DNA of 64,000 nt from Oscillatoriaceae cyanobacterium Prado104 (GCA_025454405.1 JALOON010000015.1:1-64000), one strand, 5' to 3'. Counted from the first letter of the stretch, positions 24,854 through 35,138 are shown. Notes: generated by a model from the sequence alone, not told the origin. A program made the numbers and translations.

Positions 24854-27220
24854 ATGACTCAAACAACGGATTTTCTCAGCCACCTCAACCCTTCCCAGCG
24901 GGCAGCAGTCGCGCATTTCAACGGACCGTTATTAGTCGTGGCAGGTGCGGGTTCGGGAAAGACGCGGGCCTTAACTTATCGGGTGGCTAATTTAGTCCGC
25001 ACGCATCGAGTAAATCCCGAAAATATTCTGGCGGTGACTTTTACGAATAAAGCCGCTAGAGAAATGAAAGAAAGAATTGAGAAATTGCTGGCAAATCAAC
25101 AAGCTGAAGCAGAATTTGGCAAGCCTTTGACGGAGTTAGCGCCTGAGGAAAAGACGAGGTTGCGATCGCGCATTTACCGCACCATTACCAAACATATTTG
25201 GATGGGAACTTTTCACTCTCTCTGCAGCCGGATTCTCCGTTACGATATTGAAAAATACCGAGATGAAAACGGCCGCCAGTGGAAGCAGAATTTTTCGATT
25301 TTTGATGAATCTGATGCTCAAAGTGTGGTCAAGCAAATTGTTACGAAAACTCTCAACCTCGATGACAAGAAATTTGAGCCGCGCAAAGTTCGCTACGCAA
25401 TTAGCAACGCGAAAAATCAAGGTTTGTCGCCTCAAGAATACCTAGCATCCGAACCCGATTACCGGGGGCGCGTCATTGCGGATGTTTACAGCCGCTATCA
25501 AGATGCTTTGGCAGCAAACAATGCTTTGGATTTTGACGATTTAATTTTAATTCCCGTGCGGCTGTTGGGCCAGAATGAAACAGTGTTGAGTTACTGGCAT
25601 CAGAAGTTCAGACATATTTTAGTTGACGAATATCAAGATACAAACCGCACGCAATACGATTTAATTCGGCTGTTAGTTACCAATAATGAAAACCCGAAAA
25701 CTTTTGATAAATGGCAAAATCGATCGATCTTTGTTGTCGGCGATGTCGATCAGTCAATTTACAGTTTTCGCATGGCAGATTATACCATATTGTTGGAATT
25801 TCAGGAAGATTTCGGGGACGGTTTGGCGGACGATCGCACTCGGACTATGGTAAAATTAGAAGAGAACTATCGATCGCGCGAAAACATCCTGCAAGTGGCA
25901 AATCACTTGATCGCAAACAATACCGAACGCATCGAGAAAGTTTTGCGCCCGACGCGGGAGGCGGGAGTGCCGATTGTTGTCTGGCGCGCTGACAACGAAT
26001 TGGATGAAGCGGAGTTTGTCGCCAGTCAAATTCATACCTTAAAGCGACAGCATCCCGAGTTTAAAAGCGGCGGCAGTTTTGCCATTCTTTACCGTACCAA
26101 CGCCCAATCGCGATCGTTTGAAGAAGCGTTAATGCGGTTTGACATTGCCTACAATATTGTCGGCGGTTTGAAGTTTTACGATCGCAAAGAAATCAAAGAT
26201 ATTTTAGCATACTTGCGCGCGATCGCCAATCCAGATGATAGCGTCAGCCTCAAACGCATCATCAATACTCCCCGGCGCGGCATCGGCGATGCGACTGTCG
26301 GCAAAATAGAAGACGCTGCAACTCAATTGGGAATTCCGTTATGGGAAATCCTCAGCGAGGAATCATCTGTCAATACAATAGCCGGTCGATCGGCCAAACA
26401 GATTATCAAATTTGCTCAAATGATAACTCACTGGCAACAACAAGTAGAAACTCAACCGGCATCGCTAATCGTCCAAGGAATTATCGAAGATTCGGGTTAC
26501 ATTGCCGACTTAAAAAATCAAGGCACTGACGAAGCAGAAAATCGCATTGAAAACGTCAGAGAATTGTACAACGCGGTGCTGCAATTTGAAGAACAAAACG
26601 AAGACACAACGCTGACAGCATTTTTAGCTAAAGTATCCCTCGCTTCAGATTTAGATGACTTGCAAGAAGAAGATTCGCGCGTATCTTTGATGACGCTGCA
26701 CTCGGCAAAAGGTTTAGAATTTCCCGTAGTATTTCTAGTAGGAATGGAACAGGGTTTATTTCCCAATTTCCGCAGTTTGGACGATCCGAAAGCTATTGAA
26801 GAAGAACGCCGTTTGTGCTATGTCGGAATTACAAGAGCTCGGGAACAGTTATTTTTAACTCACACCCGCGAACGCCGTTTGTGGGGAGGTTATCGCGAAC
26901 ACTGCGTTCCCTCGCTATTTTTAGGAGAATTGCCGAAAGAGTTTCTAGCTGGAAGTGCGAAAAAAACGAAATCGGCAACTGCGGCTGGGGCGAAACAAAA
27001 ACTCAGCAATTCAGCAGTTAACGCGCGGAGTTCCCAACAGGAAAAAACTGTAAAATCGATCGATTGGCAAGCGGGCGATCGAGTTTTGCATCCGGCTTTT
27101 GGAGTTGGAGAAATCACCCACATTTTGGGTTCGGGAGACAAGATTAATTTGGCAATTAAGTTTGCAGGTTTGGGTCGAAAAATCATCGATCCGAGGACGG
27201 CAAAATTGCAAAGAATCTAA
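24854..27220 (+). CDS. pcrA: UvrD/PcrA-type superfamily 1 DNA helicase
   Basis: 788 residues. A 3'-5' helicase for repair and replication-conflict resolution. Q-motif LNPSQRAAV, Walker A GAGSGKT (31-37), motif Ia TFTNKAAREMKERI, Walker B LVDEYQDTN, motif III VGDVDQSIYSFRMAD, motif IV ENYRSRENIL, motif V TLHSAKGLEFPVVFLVGME, motif VI RRLCYVGITRARE. A ~75-residue basic C-terminal linker is followed by the Tudor-like GDRVLHPAFGVGEI domain used by PcrA to contact RNA polymerase. Full length; ATG 24854. Confidence 0.96.
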   Translation: MTQTTDFLSHLNPSQRAAVAHFNGPLLVVAGAGSGKTRALTYRVANLVRTHRVNPENILAVTFTNKAAREMKERIEKLLANQQAEAEFGKPLTELAPEEKTRLRSRIYRTITKHIWMGTFHSLCSRILRYDIEKYRDENGRQWKQNFSIFDESDAQSVVKQIVTKTLNLDDKKFEPRKVRYAISNAKNQGLSPQEYLASEPDYRGRVIADVYSRYQDALAANNALDFDDLILIPVRLLGQNETVLSYWHQKFRHILVDEYQDTNRTQYDLIRLLVTNNENPKTFDKWQNRSIFVVGDVDQSIYSFRMADYTILLEFQEDFGDGLADDRTRTMVKLEENYRSRENILQVANHLIANNTERIEKVLRPTREAGVPIVVWRADNELDEAEFVASQIHTLKRQHPEFKSGGSFAILYRTNAQSRSFEEALMRFDIAYNIVGGLKFYDRKEIKDILAYLRAIANPDDSVSLKRIINTPRRGIGDATVGKIEDAATQLGIPLWEILSEESSVNTIAGRSAKQIIKFAQMITHWQQQVETQPASLIVQGIIEDSGYIADLKNQGTDEAENRIENVRELYNAVLQFEEQNEDTTLTAFLAKVSLASDLDDLQEEDSRVSLMTLHSAKGLEFPVVFLVGMEQGLFPNFRSLDDPKAIEEERRLCYVGITRAREQLFLTHTRERRLWGGYREHCVPSLFLGELPKEFLAGSAKKTKSATAAGAKQKLSNSAVNARSSQQEKTVKSIDWQAGDRVLHPAFGVGEITHILGSGDKINLAIKFAGLGRKIIDPRTAKLQRI

Positions 27221-27271
27221 ACTTAAAACTCAAAACTCAAAACTCAAAACTCAAAACTTCCCTCTCCCTCC

Positions 27272-27958
27272 TCACTGACTCTTCACCCATTGTCGCAATT
27301 CTCGCACTGCCGAAGTTGTACCTATAGTTTGACATCGATCGATAAATTCATTAACTTTTGCAGTCGGTAGTATGGGAAAGGCGATCGAAAAATTGCACTC
27401 TACATATTCGCCGTTTTGCAATCGATAAAACTTGATGCTGCGTCCATCGTAACGCCAAATTTCCGCTACGCCCAAATCTGCATATAAATCAAATTGATTT
27501 AAAGAACTGCTGGTTATATCTATCTCCAGTGCTAAATCTGGCGGCGGATCGCGATCGAAATCTAATTCTGTTTTGCCTCTAACTTTGGATTCATTTTGAA
27601 TGTAATAACACGAATCTGGTTCTTTACCCGCTCCTTTTTTGCGTTTCTTAATAGTCATCGAACCAAAGGGATTGTATTCTAGATTGAGTTCTTCTATAAG
27701 TGCAACTATTAAGCGATCGATCAGTCGGTTGCGATTTTCATGTTCCACCAGAGGTACTATAATTTCTAATTTACCTTGATAGTAAGCGATTTTGCTGGCA
27801 CGTTGGTTGCCCAGTTCTGCTAGCAAGTTTTCATACAGTTGCCAACTGATATTTGACAGTACAACTCGCTGTTCGGGATGCATCGATGTTGTTAGCAATT
27901 TATTTGAGTGGGGGCGCGGGGATATTTCCGAAAAATTATCGAGTATAATTTCAGTCAT
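27272..27958 (-). CDS. Uma2 family (DUF820) putative nuclease
   Basis: 228 residues from ATG 27958 (MTEIILDNF); a TTG at 27967 is less likely. VLSNISWQLYENLLAELGNQ, AYYQGKLEIIVPLVEHE, DSCYYIQN, PPPDLALEIDITSSSLNQFD, YADLGVAEIWRYDG and IKFYRLQNGEYVE give the Uma2 order, including E-I-x-x-x-S-x-x-x-x-x-F-D-x-Y. Third member of the family within 5 kb. Confidence 0.93.
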   Translation of the reverse strand: MTEIILDNFSEISPRPHSNKLLTTSMHPEQRVVLSNISWQLYENLLAELGNQRASKIAYYQGKLEIIVPLVEHENRNRLIDRLIVALIEELNLEYNPFGSMTIKKRKKGAGKEPDSCYYIQNESKVRGKTELDFDRDPPPDLALEIDITSSSLNQFDLYADLGVAEIWRYDGRSIKFYRLQNGEYVECNFSIAFPILPTAKVNEFIDRCQTIGTTSAVRELRQWVKSQ

Positions 27959-28009
27959 TAGTGTCAATTTAACATCAAACGTACTTACAGATAGCAGTCT
28001 GGTGCTTAG

Positions 28010-28175
28010 GTCTAGATCCCCCCTAACCCCCCTTAAGAAGGGGGGAACAGGATTCTTCTCAAAATCCCCCTTCTTAAGAGAGGAACAGGGTTCTTCTCAA
28101 AGTCCCCCTTCTTAAGAGGGGAACAAGATTCTTCTCAAAGTCCCCCTTCTTAAGGGGGATTTAGGGGGATCGGAT
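28010..28175. repeat. Tandem CCCCCTTCTTAAG palindromes
   Basis: Three to four tandem copies of a ~46-bp unit (CCCCCTTCTTAAGAGGGGAACAGGRTTCTTCTCAAAGT, written here in pieces) at 28024-28160, opening with ATCCCCCCTAACCCCCCTTAAG and closing with GGGGGATTTAGGGGGATC. Same family as 21450 and 57885. Confidence 0.8.
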
Positions 28176-28267
28176 CTCGGAATCGCAGCGAGATTTATCA
28201 ACGGTTTTAGTCTTAAGTTGACACCAATGAATTTCAGCATACCACAACAACTACTTGACAATTAAAA

Positions 28268-28954
28268 ATGACCGCATTTCCCCAAGACCAGTTTGTCAAA
28301 GAATACTTTAAAGAGTTGTTATCGCCTCTCGGCGGAGTAGAAACCAGCAAAGATGTCCCCGATGAAGACAGACAAATTGATGTTTGGTTTAAACCCACTT
28401 CCTTTGCCAGCGAATACGCACAAAGTTTAGGTTTGTTGGGCAAGCTGGCTGCAACGACAGCAATAATTGAAGTATTTCACAATGAGGTAGATACTGAAGA
28501 AATTTTCAGTTGTACGATTAAAGCGATTAATAGTACGGCAAAAATCCGGCAAGAAGCCGATCGAGAAAATCAAGATTTAGCAGCAAAACAATTACCGAGA
28601 TTGTGGGTTCTCACTCCCACTGTTTCGGAACATTTATTAAACGGTTTTGACTTTAGAGTTCCCCCAAAATCAGAGGGCTGGGAAAAGGGAGTTTATTTTT
28701 TACCTGAGGCTTGGAGAGTTGGGTTAATTGCCATTCACCAACTACCGATAGTTGCAGGGACTTTGTGGTTGCGGGTGTTGGGCAAGGGGCAGGTACAGCA
28801 GCAAGCAATCGCAGAATTAACTGCTTTGCCTGTCGATCGTCCCCTGCGGGTTAGTGCGTTACAATTATTAGGCGACTTGCAAGCTAGTTTGCAAGCGAAT
28901 CCAACAACAAATCCCGCAACGGATCTAGAAGATGCTGCAATATCTAAGATTTAA
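28268..28954 (+). CDS. Unknown cyanobacterial protein
   Basis: 228 residues from ATG 28268. The N-terminus QFVKEYFKELLSPLGGVETS with DRQIDVWFKP resembles a large cyanobacterial family of cytosolic unknowns, possibly with a restriction-like core (the spaced D and later residues). The middle has LPRLWVLTPTVSEHLLNGF, and the C-terminus is helical. No function assigned. Confidence 0.6.
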   Translation: MTAFPQDQFVKEYFKELLSPLGGVETSKDVPDEDRQIDVWFKPTSFASEYAQSLGLLGKLAATTAIIEVFHNEVDTEEIFSCTIKAINSTAKIRQEADRENQDLAAKQLPRLWVLTPTVSEHLLNGFDFRVPPKSEGWEKGVYFLPEAWRVGLIAIHQLPIVAGTLWLRVLGKGQVQQQAIAELTALPVDRPLRVSALQLLGDLQASLQANPTTNPATDLEDAAISKI

Positions 28955-29187
28955 CTGACAGCTTGCAGCAATCTCGCGAAACCGAATTTCTGGCTAAGAC
29001 TCCGTACAAAAGCGCGTATTCCCGTTAATAAATCCGGTGACACGCTCGATTTGAAAATGCTGCACCCCCCCCATAAACTACGCGCAAAACAAATGGAAAA
29101 AGCTTTTCTCTCTCCTCTCAGGGCGGGCACGGGGGCACCGCCCCTACAATCCCCCTCTCTCCCTCTCTTTCAAGACAGATTTTAGGT

Positions 29188-30948
29188 ATGAAGCTGCGAT
29201 CGTTCTTTTCTGTTCTTATTATTGGCGTTTTGGTACTATTAGGATTGAGTGCCGGCGGTTTTTACTGGCTGACAACTCACACTCCGCTGAATTTACTTGC
29301 CGGCGGACCGACAACAACTCCGGCTGCTGCTGTGTTTGTCTCAAAACGATCGCCTTTGCTAGCATCAATGTTAGTAAATCCCGATCGACTCGAATCCCTG
29401 CGACAAATCTTTGCCAGTCCTGAAGAAAGAAGTCGATCGCACGCGGAATTTGAACAAATTAAAAAAAGTCTCCTCGCCAACACAGGCTTGGATTACAGTC
29501 GAGATATCCAACCTTGGATCGGTGACGAAATTACCTTCGCCGTAACTGATTTAGACTTCGATCGCGACAGCAGCAACGGCAAGCAAACCGGATTTTTGCT
29601 GGCAGTTTCCTCGCAAAATATCGATCGCAGCCAACAATTTCTCGATTCCTACTGGCAAAAACAAGCTGCTGCTACTAAATCGGTGCAGTTTGAACAATAC
29701 AAAGGCATCAAAATAGCTTACAAAAAATTGCCGGAATCCAAGCAGAAACCTGCGGCAATTCCACCACTAAATCCGCTGTTTCCGACTGCAACTTCCAACC
29801 AAGCGCCCAGTTTTGCAACAGCCCTAGCCAGCAACAGTGCCGCGCCGGAAAACAACCGCAGTTTCGTGTTATTTGCCAACAGTCCGAAGGTACTGCGAGA
29901 TGCCATTAACAACCTGCAAGCATCAAACCTAAATCTCGACAATACCCCCGAATATCAAAAAGCCTTGCAGCAGCTAACTCAAGGCAGAATCGCTGTAGCA
30001 TTTGTCAATCTCCCGCAGCTAGCAGATTGGCAAATTCCCCAACAAACAGCCGAACCAAATACTCAAAATCCCCTGAATTTTCTAGCAGTAACTGTCGGGA
30101 TAAATCGGCGGGGATTGCTCGCTGAAACTGCTTTAGTCACCGATCGACAGCAAACAGCACCCCCGACACTTTCGGAACCCGTACAAGCCTTGCAATACAT
30201 TCCCCCAGCAAGCCCTTTCGCCGTCGCCAGCACCGATTTGCACGATGTTTGGACTGAATTTTCATCTTTAGCAGCCGCCAATCCAGAACTCTCAAAAATA
30301 GCCGATCGCGCGATCGCGGACATTCAAAAAGATTGGGGCATCAACCTGCCGGAGGATATATTTAACTGGGTAAAAGGTGAATATGCTTTAGCAGTTTTGC
30401 CCGGCGATTCAAATAGTGCAGACTGGATTTTTGTCGCCGAACAATCGCCAGATTCCGAAAATGCGATCGCCCGCTTAGATGAAATTGCCCGCAGCAAAGA
30501 ATACAGCATCGGTAGCTTCACCCTGAGAAACCAAAAAATTACTGCTTGGACGCAGTTGACAACCAACCCGAATTACGATGGTAAAAAGCCGGGAAAAAGC
30601 GCGATCGAAACCGAAGCAAAAGGAGTCCGAGCAACTGTTGGCAAATACGAAATTTTCACGACTTCAGTAGAAGCAATGGACGAAGCCCTAAAAGCTGCCG
30701 AAACAGGCTCTTTAGTTGCCAATGAAAACTTTCAAACCAGCATCGAACCGCTACCGCCATCGAACGACGGCTATTTTTATTTAGACTGGCCGAACAGTCG
30801 GGGAATTTGGGAACAAAATATACCGCTGTTTCGGTTAATTGAACTGTCAGCAAGACCGCTATTCGACCACTTGCGAGCGATCGCATTTACCAGTACCGGA
30901 CAAGTAGAAGGAATCCGCAAAGCCGCGATATTTATGCGGTTGCAATAG
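29188..30948 (+). CDS. DUF3352 family membrane-anchored protein
   Basis: 586 residues. One N-terminal membrane anchor (~8-30: FFSVLIIGVLVLLGLSAGGF) and a long extracytoplasmic part with PAAAVFVSKRSPLLASMLVN, DYSRDIQPWIGDEITFAVTD and later FALRNQ-like repeats. This fits the cyanobacterial DUF3352 family, whose role is unknown. ATG 29188 follows a CCTCTCT-rich leader without a clear ribosome-binding site. Confidence 0.85.
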   Translation: MKLRSFFSVLIIGVLVLLGLSAGGFYWLTTHTPLNLLAGGPTTTPAAAVFVSKRSPLLASMLVNPDRLESLRQIFASPEERSRSHAEFEQIKKSLLANTGLDYSRDIQPWIGDEITFAVTDLDFDRDSSNGKQTGFLLAVSSQNIDRSQQFLDSYWQKQAAATKSVQFEQYKGIKIAYKKLPESKQKPAAIPPLNPLFPTATSNQAPSFATALASNSAAPENNRSFVLFANSPKVLRDAINNLQASNLNLDNTPEYQKALQQLTQGRIAVAFVNLPQLADWQIPQQTAEPNTQNPLNFLAVTVGINRRGLLAETALVTDRQQTAPPTLSEPVQALQYIPPASPFAVASTDLHDVWTEFSSLAAANPELSKIADRAIADIQKDWGINLPEDIFNWVKGEYALAVLPGDSNSADWIFVAEQSPDSENAIARLDEIARSKEYSIGSFTLRNQKITAWTQLTTNPNYDGKKPGKSAIETEAKGVRATVGKYEIFTTSVEAMDEALKAAETGSLVANENFQTSIEPLPPSNDGYFYLDWPNSRGIWEQNIPLFRLIELSARPLFDHLRAIAFTSTGQVEGIRKAAIFMRLQ

Positions 30949-31224
30949 TGCGATGTTTGCAGTGAGATCTCGACTTCAGGTAACGGTTCGCAATCCCCTT
31001 AAAAATCTCGATCGTATAGTTGACCCCACACAATCGGGCAGCAAGTGAGAAGTCAGAAACCGGGTTTTTGCGACAATACTGCACTTTGCCCGCAGGTTAG
31101 TAAAAAACCCGGTTTCTTTAGTCTGAATGCGCAAATCCGGTCAAGTCCCGAATAGTGCGCCGCTACTAGATCGCTGTCAGCATCTATTGTGGCAGCGCAC
31201 TTTACTTTTACAGAAGACTAATGA
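30949..31224. repeat. Spacer with GAAACCGGGTTTTT inverted repeat
   Basis: Arms GAAACCGGGTTTTTGCGACA (31059-31078) and AAAAAACCCGGTTTCTT (31105-31121) flank ~27 bp, the same element as at 10351. It lies between convergent genes and may help terminate both. Nothing else recognised. Confidence 0.75.
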
Positions 31225-33060
31225 CTAAGGACTAATGACTGTTGATTCCTGAGGGCTGACAGGTGTTTTCGGTTTGCCAAAATAAGCTTGAAACACCTCT
31301 TTCGCGATCGGGGCTGCCGCTACCGAACCAAAACCGCCATTTTCTACAACCACGGCGATCGCAACTTCCGGCTTATCCGCAGGTCCAAAAGCTACATACA
31401 GAGAGTGCGACTTCTGTCCGATGATTTCCGAAGTTCCTGTTTTGCCGCCCGTCACCGGAATCGTACCGTCGTTGAGCCCCTGTCCCGTACCGTCCGTAAC
31501 GACTGCTACCAGCCCCTCCTTAATTTTGGCAACCGTTGCAGGCTTCATTCCCGTGTGTACCGGCTTAGTCTCCGGGGTGCCCGTCATCGAAGCCAAAAGA
31601 TGCGGCTTGACTCGATAACCGCCGTTGGCGATCGAACTTACCATCACCGTCGCCTCCAAAGGAGTCACCAATACCAAACCTTGGCCGATGGCAGTCGTCA
31701 CCGTATCTCCCACATACCAAGGTTCCTTATAGATTTTCTCCTTATCCGCCGGCGTCGGAATTTGACCGTAATCGCCACCGCCAAGCCCCAAAAGCTTCAA
31801 ATCCGTATCCGGGCCAATTCCTAAGCGGTGTCCCCACTTAGAAATTATTTCCGGTCCGATACTCATACCGATTTGATAAAAAAACGTATTGCTGCTGAAG
31901 GCCAAAGCCTCCCGATAGCCGATATCTCCGTAACCGCCGCTGTGTTCGTTAAAATCAATTCCCCCCACAGTAATGTAAGCCGAAGTGCTTAAAATTGAGT
32001 CCGGTGGAAATTTGCCCGACTCCATACCGGCGGCGGAAGTCACTATTTTAAAAGTGCTGCCGGGGGGATAGCCTTGCACCGCCCGATTTAAAAAAGGATT
32101 TTCCGGCCCTTGAAGGCTTTCCCACTCAGCTTTCGTCATTTTTCGGGTAAATAGATTCGGGTCAAAAGTCGGGTGGCTGGCCATTACCATTACCCCACCT
32201 GTTTTGACGTTTAAAGCTACTACTGCTCCCCGGCGGCTTCCCAGACCCTCTTCGGCAGCTTTTTGCATATCCAAGTCTATAGTTAGCTGCACGGGTTCCC
32301 CGGCTTTGGGCGGTCTCTCTCCCATCAGCCTCAATTCTTCATTTTGGGCGTTCACTTCAATCAGCCGATCGCCCCAAACGCCTGCTATCTTGTTGTTAGA
32401 ACTCGCTTCTATTCCCATCTGACCGACGATCATGCCCATCGGATATTCGGGGTTAGCTTTGAGGTCTGATTCTGTAGCTTCGCCGATGTATCCCAAAACG
32501 TGAGCGGCCAAACTTTTTTCGGGATAGTAGCGGTTTGCTTCTGCCCGCACTTCGACTCCCCGCATTTGTCCTATCAGTTCTCCCAGGGACACGAACACCT
32601 CTGGCGGGATTCCTTGAGCCAGCCTGACCGGTCTGTAGGATGTGGGCTCGACCTGTTCGATTTTTTCCAAAATTTCTGCAACCGAGATTTTCAGCAGGGG
32701 ACTCAACTTTTCTGCTGTGACTTGCCACTGTTCGGGTGTTTGTTCTCTCGGCCACAGGTAGACCGATCGAGCTAAATTGTTGCCTGCTAGCACTTTGCCC
32801 GTGCGATCGAGAATTTTGCCTCGGTTCGACGCCATCGGCACCAGGCGGACGCGGTTGTTTTCGGCTCTTTCCCGGTTTTGTTTTCCTTCCACCAGTTGCA
32901 ACTGCACCAGCCTCGCAACGTGCGCTCCCAGCAAACCCGTTACCAGCAGCATCAAAACGATCGCGTGATGTATCGAACGCGACTGCCGCTTAGCTTCTTT
33001 CTGCAAGGTTTTGTCTGCTAAGCGAAATTCAGAAACCGAAGAAATTTCTCGTTGCATCAT
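31225..33060 (-). CDS. mrdA: Penicillin-binding protein 2 (peptidoglycan DD-transpeptidase)
   Basis: 611 residues. Cytosolic basic N-terminus, one membrane helix (~32-52), a PBP-dimer domain with RGKILDRTGKVLA, then the transpeptidase domain: S335-x-x-K in PGSTFKIV, SxN triad S389-S390-N391 in FSSNTF, and KTG in GGKTGTSE. YYPEKSLAAHVLGYIGEA and the long dimer domain fit class B PBP2, which makes side-wall peptidoglycan with RodA and MreBCD. ATG 33060 (or 33057). A small membrane-protein gene lies 109 bp upstream in the same direction. Confidence 0.93.
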   Translation of the reverse strand: MMQREISSVSEFRLADKTLQKEAKRQSRSIHHAIVLMLLVTGLLGAHVARLVQLQLVEGKQNRERAENNRVRLVPMASNRGKILDRTGKVLAGNNLARSVYLWPREQTPEQWQVTAEKLSPLLKISVAEILEKIEQVEPTSYRPVRLAQGIPPEVFVSLGELIGQMRGVEVRAEANRYYPEKSLAAHVLGYIGEATESDLKANPEYPMGMIVGQMGIEASSNNKIAGVWGDRLIEVNAQNEELRLMGERPPKAGEPVQLTIDLDMQKAAEEGLGSRRGAVVALNVKTGGVMVMASHPTFDPNLFTRKMTKAEWESLQGPENPFLNRAVQGYPPGSTFKIVTSAAGMESGKFPPDSILSTSAYITVGGIDFNEHSGGYGDIGYREALAFSSNTFFYQIGMSIGPEIISKWGHRLGIGPDTDLKLLGLGGGDYGQIPTPADKEKIYKEPWYVGDTVTTAIGQGLVLVTPLEATVMVSSIANGGYRVKPHLLASMTGTPETKPVHTGMKPATVAKIKEGLVAVVTDGTGQGLNDGTIPVTGGKTGTSEIIGQKSHSLYVAFGPADKPEVAIAVVVENGGFGSVAAAPIAKEVFQAYFGKPKTPVSPQESTVISP

Positions 33061-33169
33061 TCTTTAGGTAGATGTCAGATATTAGATTTTAGATTAGCGA
33101 TCTTAGATCGTTCAGTATAAAGCATGAGGCAGCGAACTACCTGATGCGGACTCCTGCATTAACCCATCG

Positions 33170-33331
33170 CTAATCTACCAAGCACCAAGCAATACATAGC
33201 ACGATCGAGGTCATGCTCAGCCAATTGGGAATGTGCAGCCATCCCAGCCAAGCTATAGGTAACAGTACCAAAAGCTGCGTTAATAAGGAACCGATCGCTA
33301 ACAACATTATTAAGAGTATCAAAAGTTGCAT
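33170..33331 (-). CDS. Small two-helix membrane protein
   Basis: 53 residues (MQLLILLIMLLAIGSLLTQL start) with two hydrophobic helices separated by WLGWLHIP. A strong GGAGG ribosome-binding site 4 nt before ATG 33331 marks it as a genuine gene. A longer frame through the repeat upstream is not used. Unknown function; same orientation as and upstream of the PBP2 gene. Confidence 0.6.
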   Translation of the reverse strand: MQLLILLIMLLAIGSLLTQLLVLLPIAWLGWLHIPNWLSMTSIVLCIAWCLVD

Positions 33332-33447
33332 CTTTCCTCCGTAAAATCTCGGTTGTGCGGGGCCAGCGTGTGGCAGAACGGGTAGTGTCACTTCAGAGAC
33401 GATCGACTCCCCGCAGTCTTGATAAGTAGAAGGAAGAGTTGATAGTT

Positions 33448-33690
33448 GGGAATTGGGAATTGGGAATTGGGAATTGGGAATTGGGAATTGGGAATTGGGA
33501 ATTGGGAATTGGGAATTGGGCATCGGGCATCGGGCATCGGGCATCGGGTATCGGGCATCGGGCATCGGGTATCGGGCATTATCCAACTTTTCCACTCTCC
33601 CCCTCTCCCACTCTCCCACTCTCCCCCTCCCCCCCTCCCCCCCTCTCCCCCTCCCCCCCTCTCCCTCTCCCTCTCTCCCACTCGCTCTCA
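33448..33690. repeat. Two adjacent heptanucleotide arrays plus CT-rich tract
   Basis: About ten GGGAATT units (33448-33520) pass directly into eight CATCGGG/TATCGGG units (33521-33579), then a CTCTCCC-type polypyrimidine tract to ~33690. All three have period 7 and keep several frames open on both strands. Read as non-coding STRR. Confidence 0.9.
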
Positions 33691-33744
33691 ATAACAGGGG
33701 TTGTTAAACCGGATTTAGTACGAGTTGTGACGGAGGACATTGCG

Positions 33745-34227
33745 ATGTTATTTAATCATCAGGCACATCTTCAAGGCAGCATATTGACGGTCGCAGCGAT
33801 CGCGGCAGTGGCCCTACCTGTTTTAGCAGAAAATGCTAATTTCGGCACATTAACTTTATCTCAAGGTTTTAAATCTCCAACAGCAGTTTTGAGGGGCGCG
33901 ACGGGGGGATCGTACTCTCTATCTGCGATAGCCAACGCCGACAAACGTAAAAACAAGTGTTTGGGCTTTGCTACTCCCACTCCCGACCACATCGTAGTTT
34001 TGCAGCAAGATTTTTCTCAACTCACACTTCAAGTTAACACGGGGGGCAAGGATACTACCTTGCTGGTTCAAGGCCCGGATAATACGGTGCGCTGCGGCGA
34101 CGATACCGGTCAAAACAAGGATGCCAGCATTGCTGATGCAGGCTGGAAAGCAGGGTCTTATCGGATTTGGGTCGGCACTATAGAACCGGGAGTCAAGTCT
34201 AACTATACCTTGTCAGTACGTGAGTAG
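33745..34227 (+). CDS. Small secreted protein with PPC-like domain
   Basis: 160 residues from ATG 33745, 8 nt after GGAGG; the frame upstream runs through tandem repeats and is not coding. Signal peptide [18 protein letters not shown]. The mature part has [29 protein letters not shown] and [20 protein letters not shown], the pattern of bacterial pre-peptidase C-terminal (PPC-like) beta domains, with two Cys. Probably periplasmic; function unknown. Confidence 0.7.
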   Translation: MLFNHQAHLQGSILTVAAIAAVALPVLAENANFGTLTLSQGFKSPTAVLRGATGGSYSLSAIANADKRKNKCLGFATPTPDHIVVLQQDFSQLTLQVNTGGKDTTLLVQGPDNTVRCGDDTGQNKDASIADAGWKAGSYRIWVGTIEPGVKSNYTLSVRE

Positions 34228-34340
34228 CACTTACTCACTTCGTGCAAATATTTATTACCTGTTTTGCCCGACCGACTGCTAGTTCCCCCCATCGGGCTAA
34301 AATGAAATAGCCCGCTTAACCAAAATTAGTAACTCCGAAA

Positions 34341-35138
34341 GTGCTAAAGACTTTACGAGCTGACTTCAATATAATTTTCGATCGCGACCCTGCAGCCCGC
34401 AACTGGCTGGAAGTTCTGTTTTGCTATCCCGGCCTTCAAGCTTTAGTGCTGCACCGTTTCGCTCACTGGCTGTACTTGCTAGGAATTCCTTTCATACCCC
34501 GTTTAATTTCCCACATTGCTCGCTTTTTGACGGGGATTGAAATCCACCCAGGCGCATCGATCGGTAAAAGTGTATTTATCGACCACGGTATGGGAGTGGT
34601 AATTGGCGAAACTGCGATCGTTGGCGATTTTGCCTTGATTTACCAAGGTGTCACCCTCGGTGGCACGGGCAAGCAAAGTGGCAAGCGCCACCCAACTTTG
34701 GGCGAAAATGTGGTTGTCGGTGCCGGTGCGAAGGTACTCGGCAATCTGTTAATCGGCAATAACGTCCGCATCGGTGCAGGTTCTGTGGTGCTGCGGGACG
34801 TGCCTTCTGACTGTACTGTGGTAGGGATTCCCGGCCGCATCGTGTACAAATCGGGAGTGCGCGTCAATCCCCTAGAACACGGCAGTTTGCCGGATTCCGA
34901 AGCTGTGGCGATCCGTTCTTTGCTCGATCGCATTGAAGCCTTGGAACAGCAAGTAAAAAGTTTGCAACCCCAACACTCTGTTAGCTTAACTTCTGCTGCC
35001 GATTTCAACTCAGTACCTGCTGTTTTAGAGTTAGGTAGCAGTGTCGCCGTCGCTGAAAACATCGAACTAGCTGTCACTCCTAGCTGTCAGTTAAAAGATC
35101 GAGTAATTCAAGAATTTTTAGACGGCACCGGCATCTAA
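34341..35138 (+). CDS. cysE: Serine O-acetyltransferase
   Basis: Acetyl-CoA + L-serine to O-acetylserine, first step of cysteine synthesis. 265 residues from GTG 34341. The alpha-helical N-domain (FIFDRDPAARNWLEVL-type) is followed by left-handed beta-helix hexapeptides: GIEIHPGASIGKSVFIDHGM, GVVIGETAIVGD, YQGVTLGGTGK, KRHPTLGENVVVGAGAKVLG. The catalytic His is in IDHGMGVVIGE. It has a ~70-residue C-terminal extension beyond the beta-helix, usual in cyanobacterial CysE. Confidence 0.95.
   Translation: MLKTLRADFNIIFDRDPAARNWLEVLFCYPGLQALVLHRFAHWLYLLGIPFIPRLISHIARFLTGIEIHPGASIGKSVFIDHGMGVVIGETAIVGDFALIYQGVTLGGTGKQSGKRHPTLGENVVVGAGAKVLGNLLIGNNVRIGAGSVVLRDVPSDCTVVGIPGRIVYKSGVRVNPLEHGSLPDSEAVAIRSLLDRIEALEQQVKSLQPQHSVSLTSAADFNSVPAVLELGSSVAVAENIELAVTPSCQLKDRVIQEFLDGTGI

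Noticed and set aside
33439..33744. N-terminal extension of the secreted protein through heptamer repeats
   Set aside because: Low-complexity repeat translation; GGAGG and signal peptide support ATG 33745.
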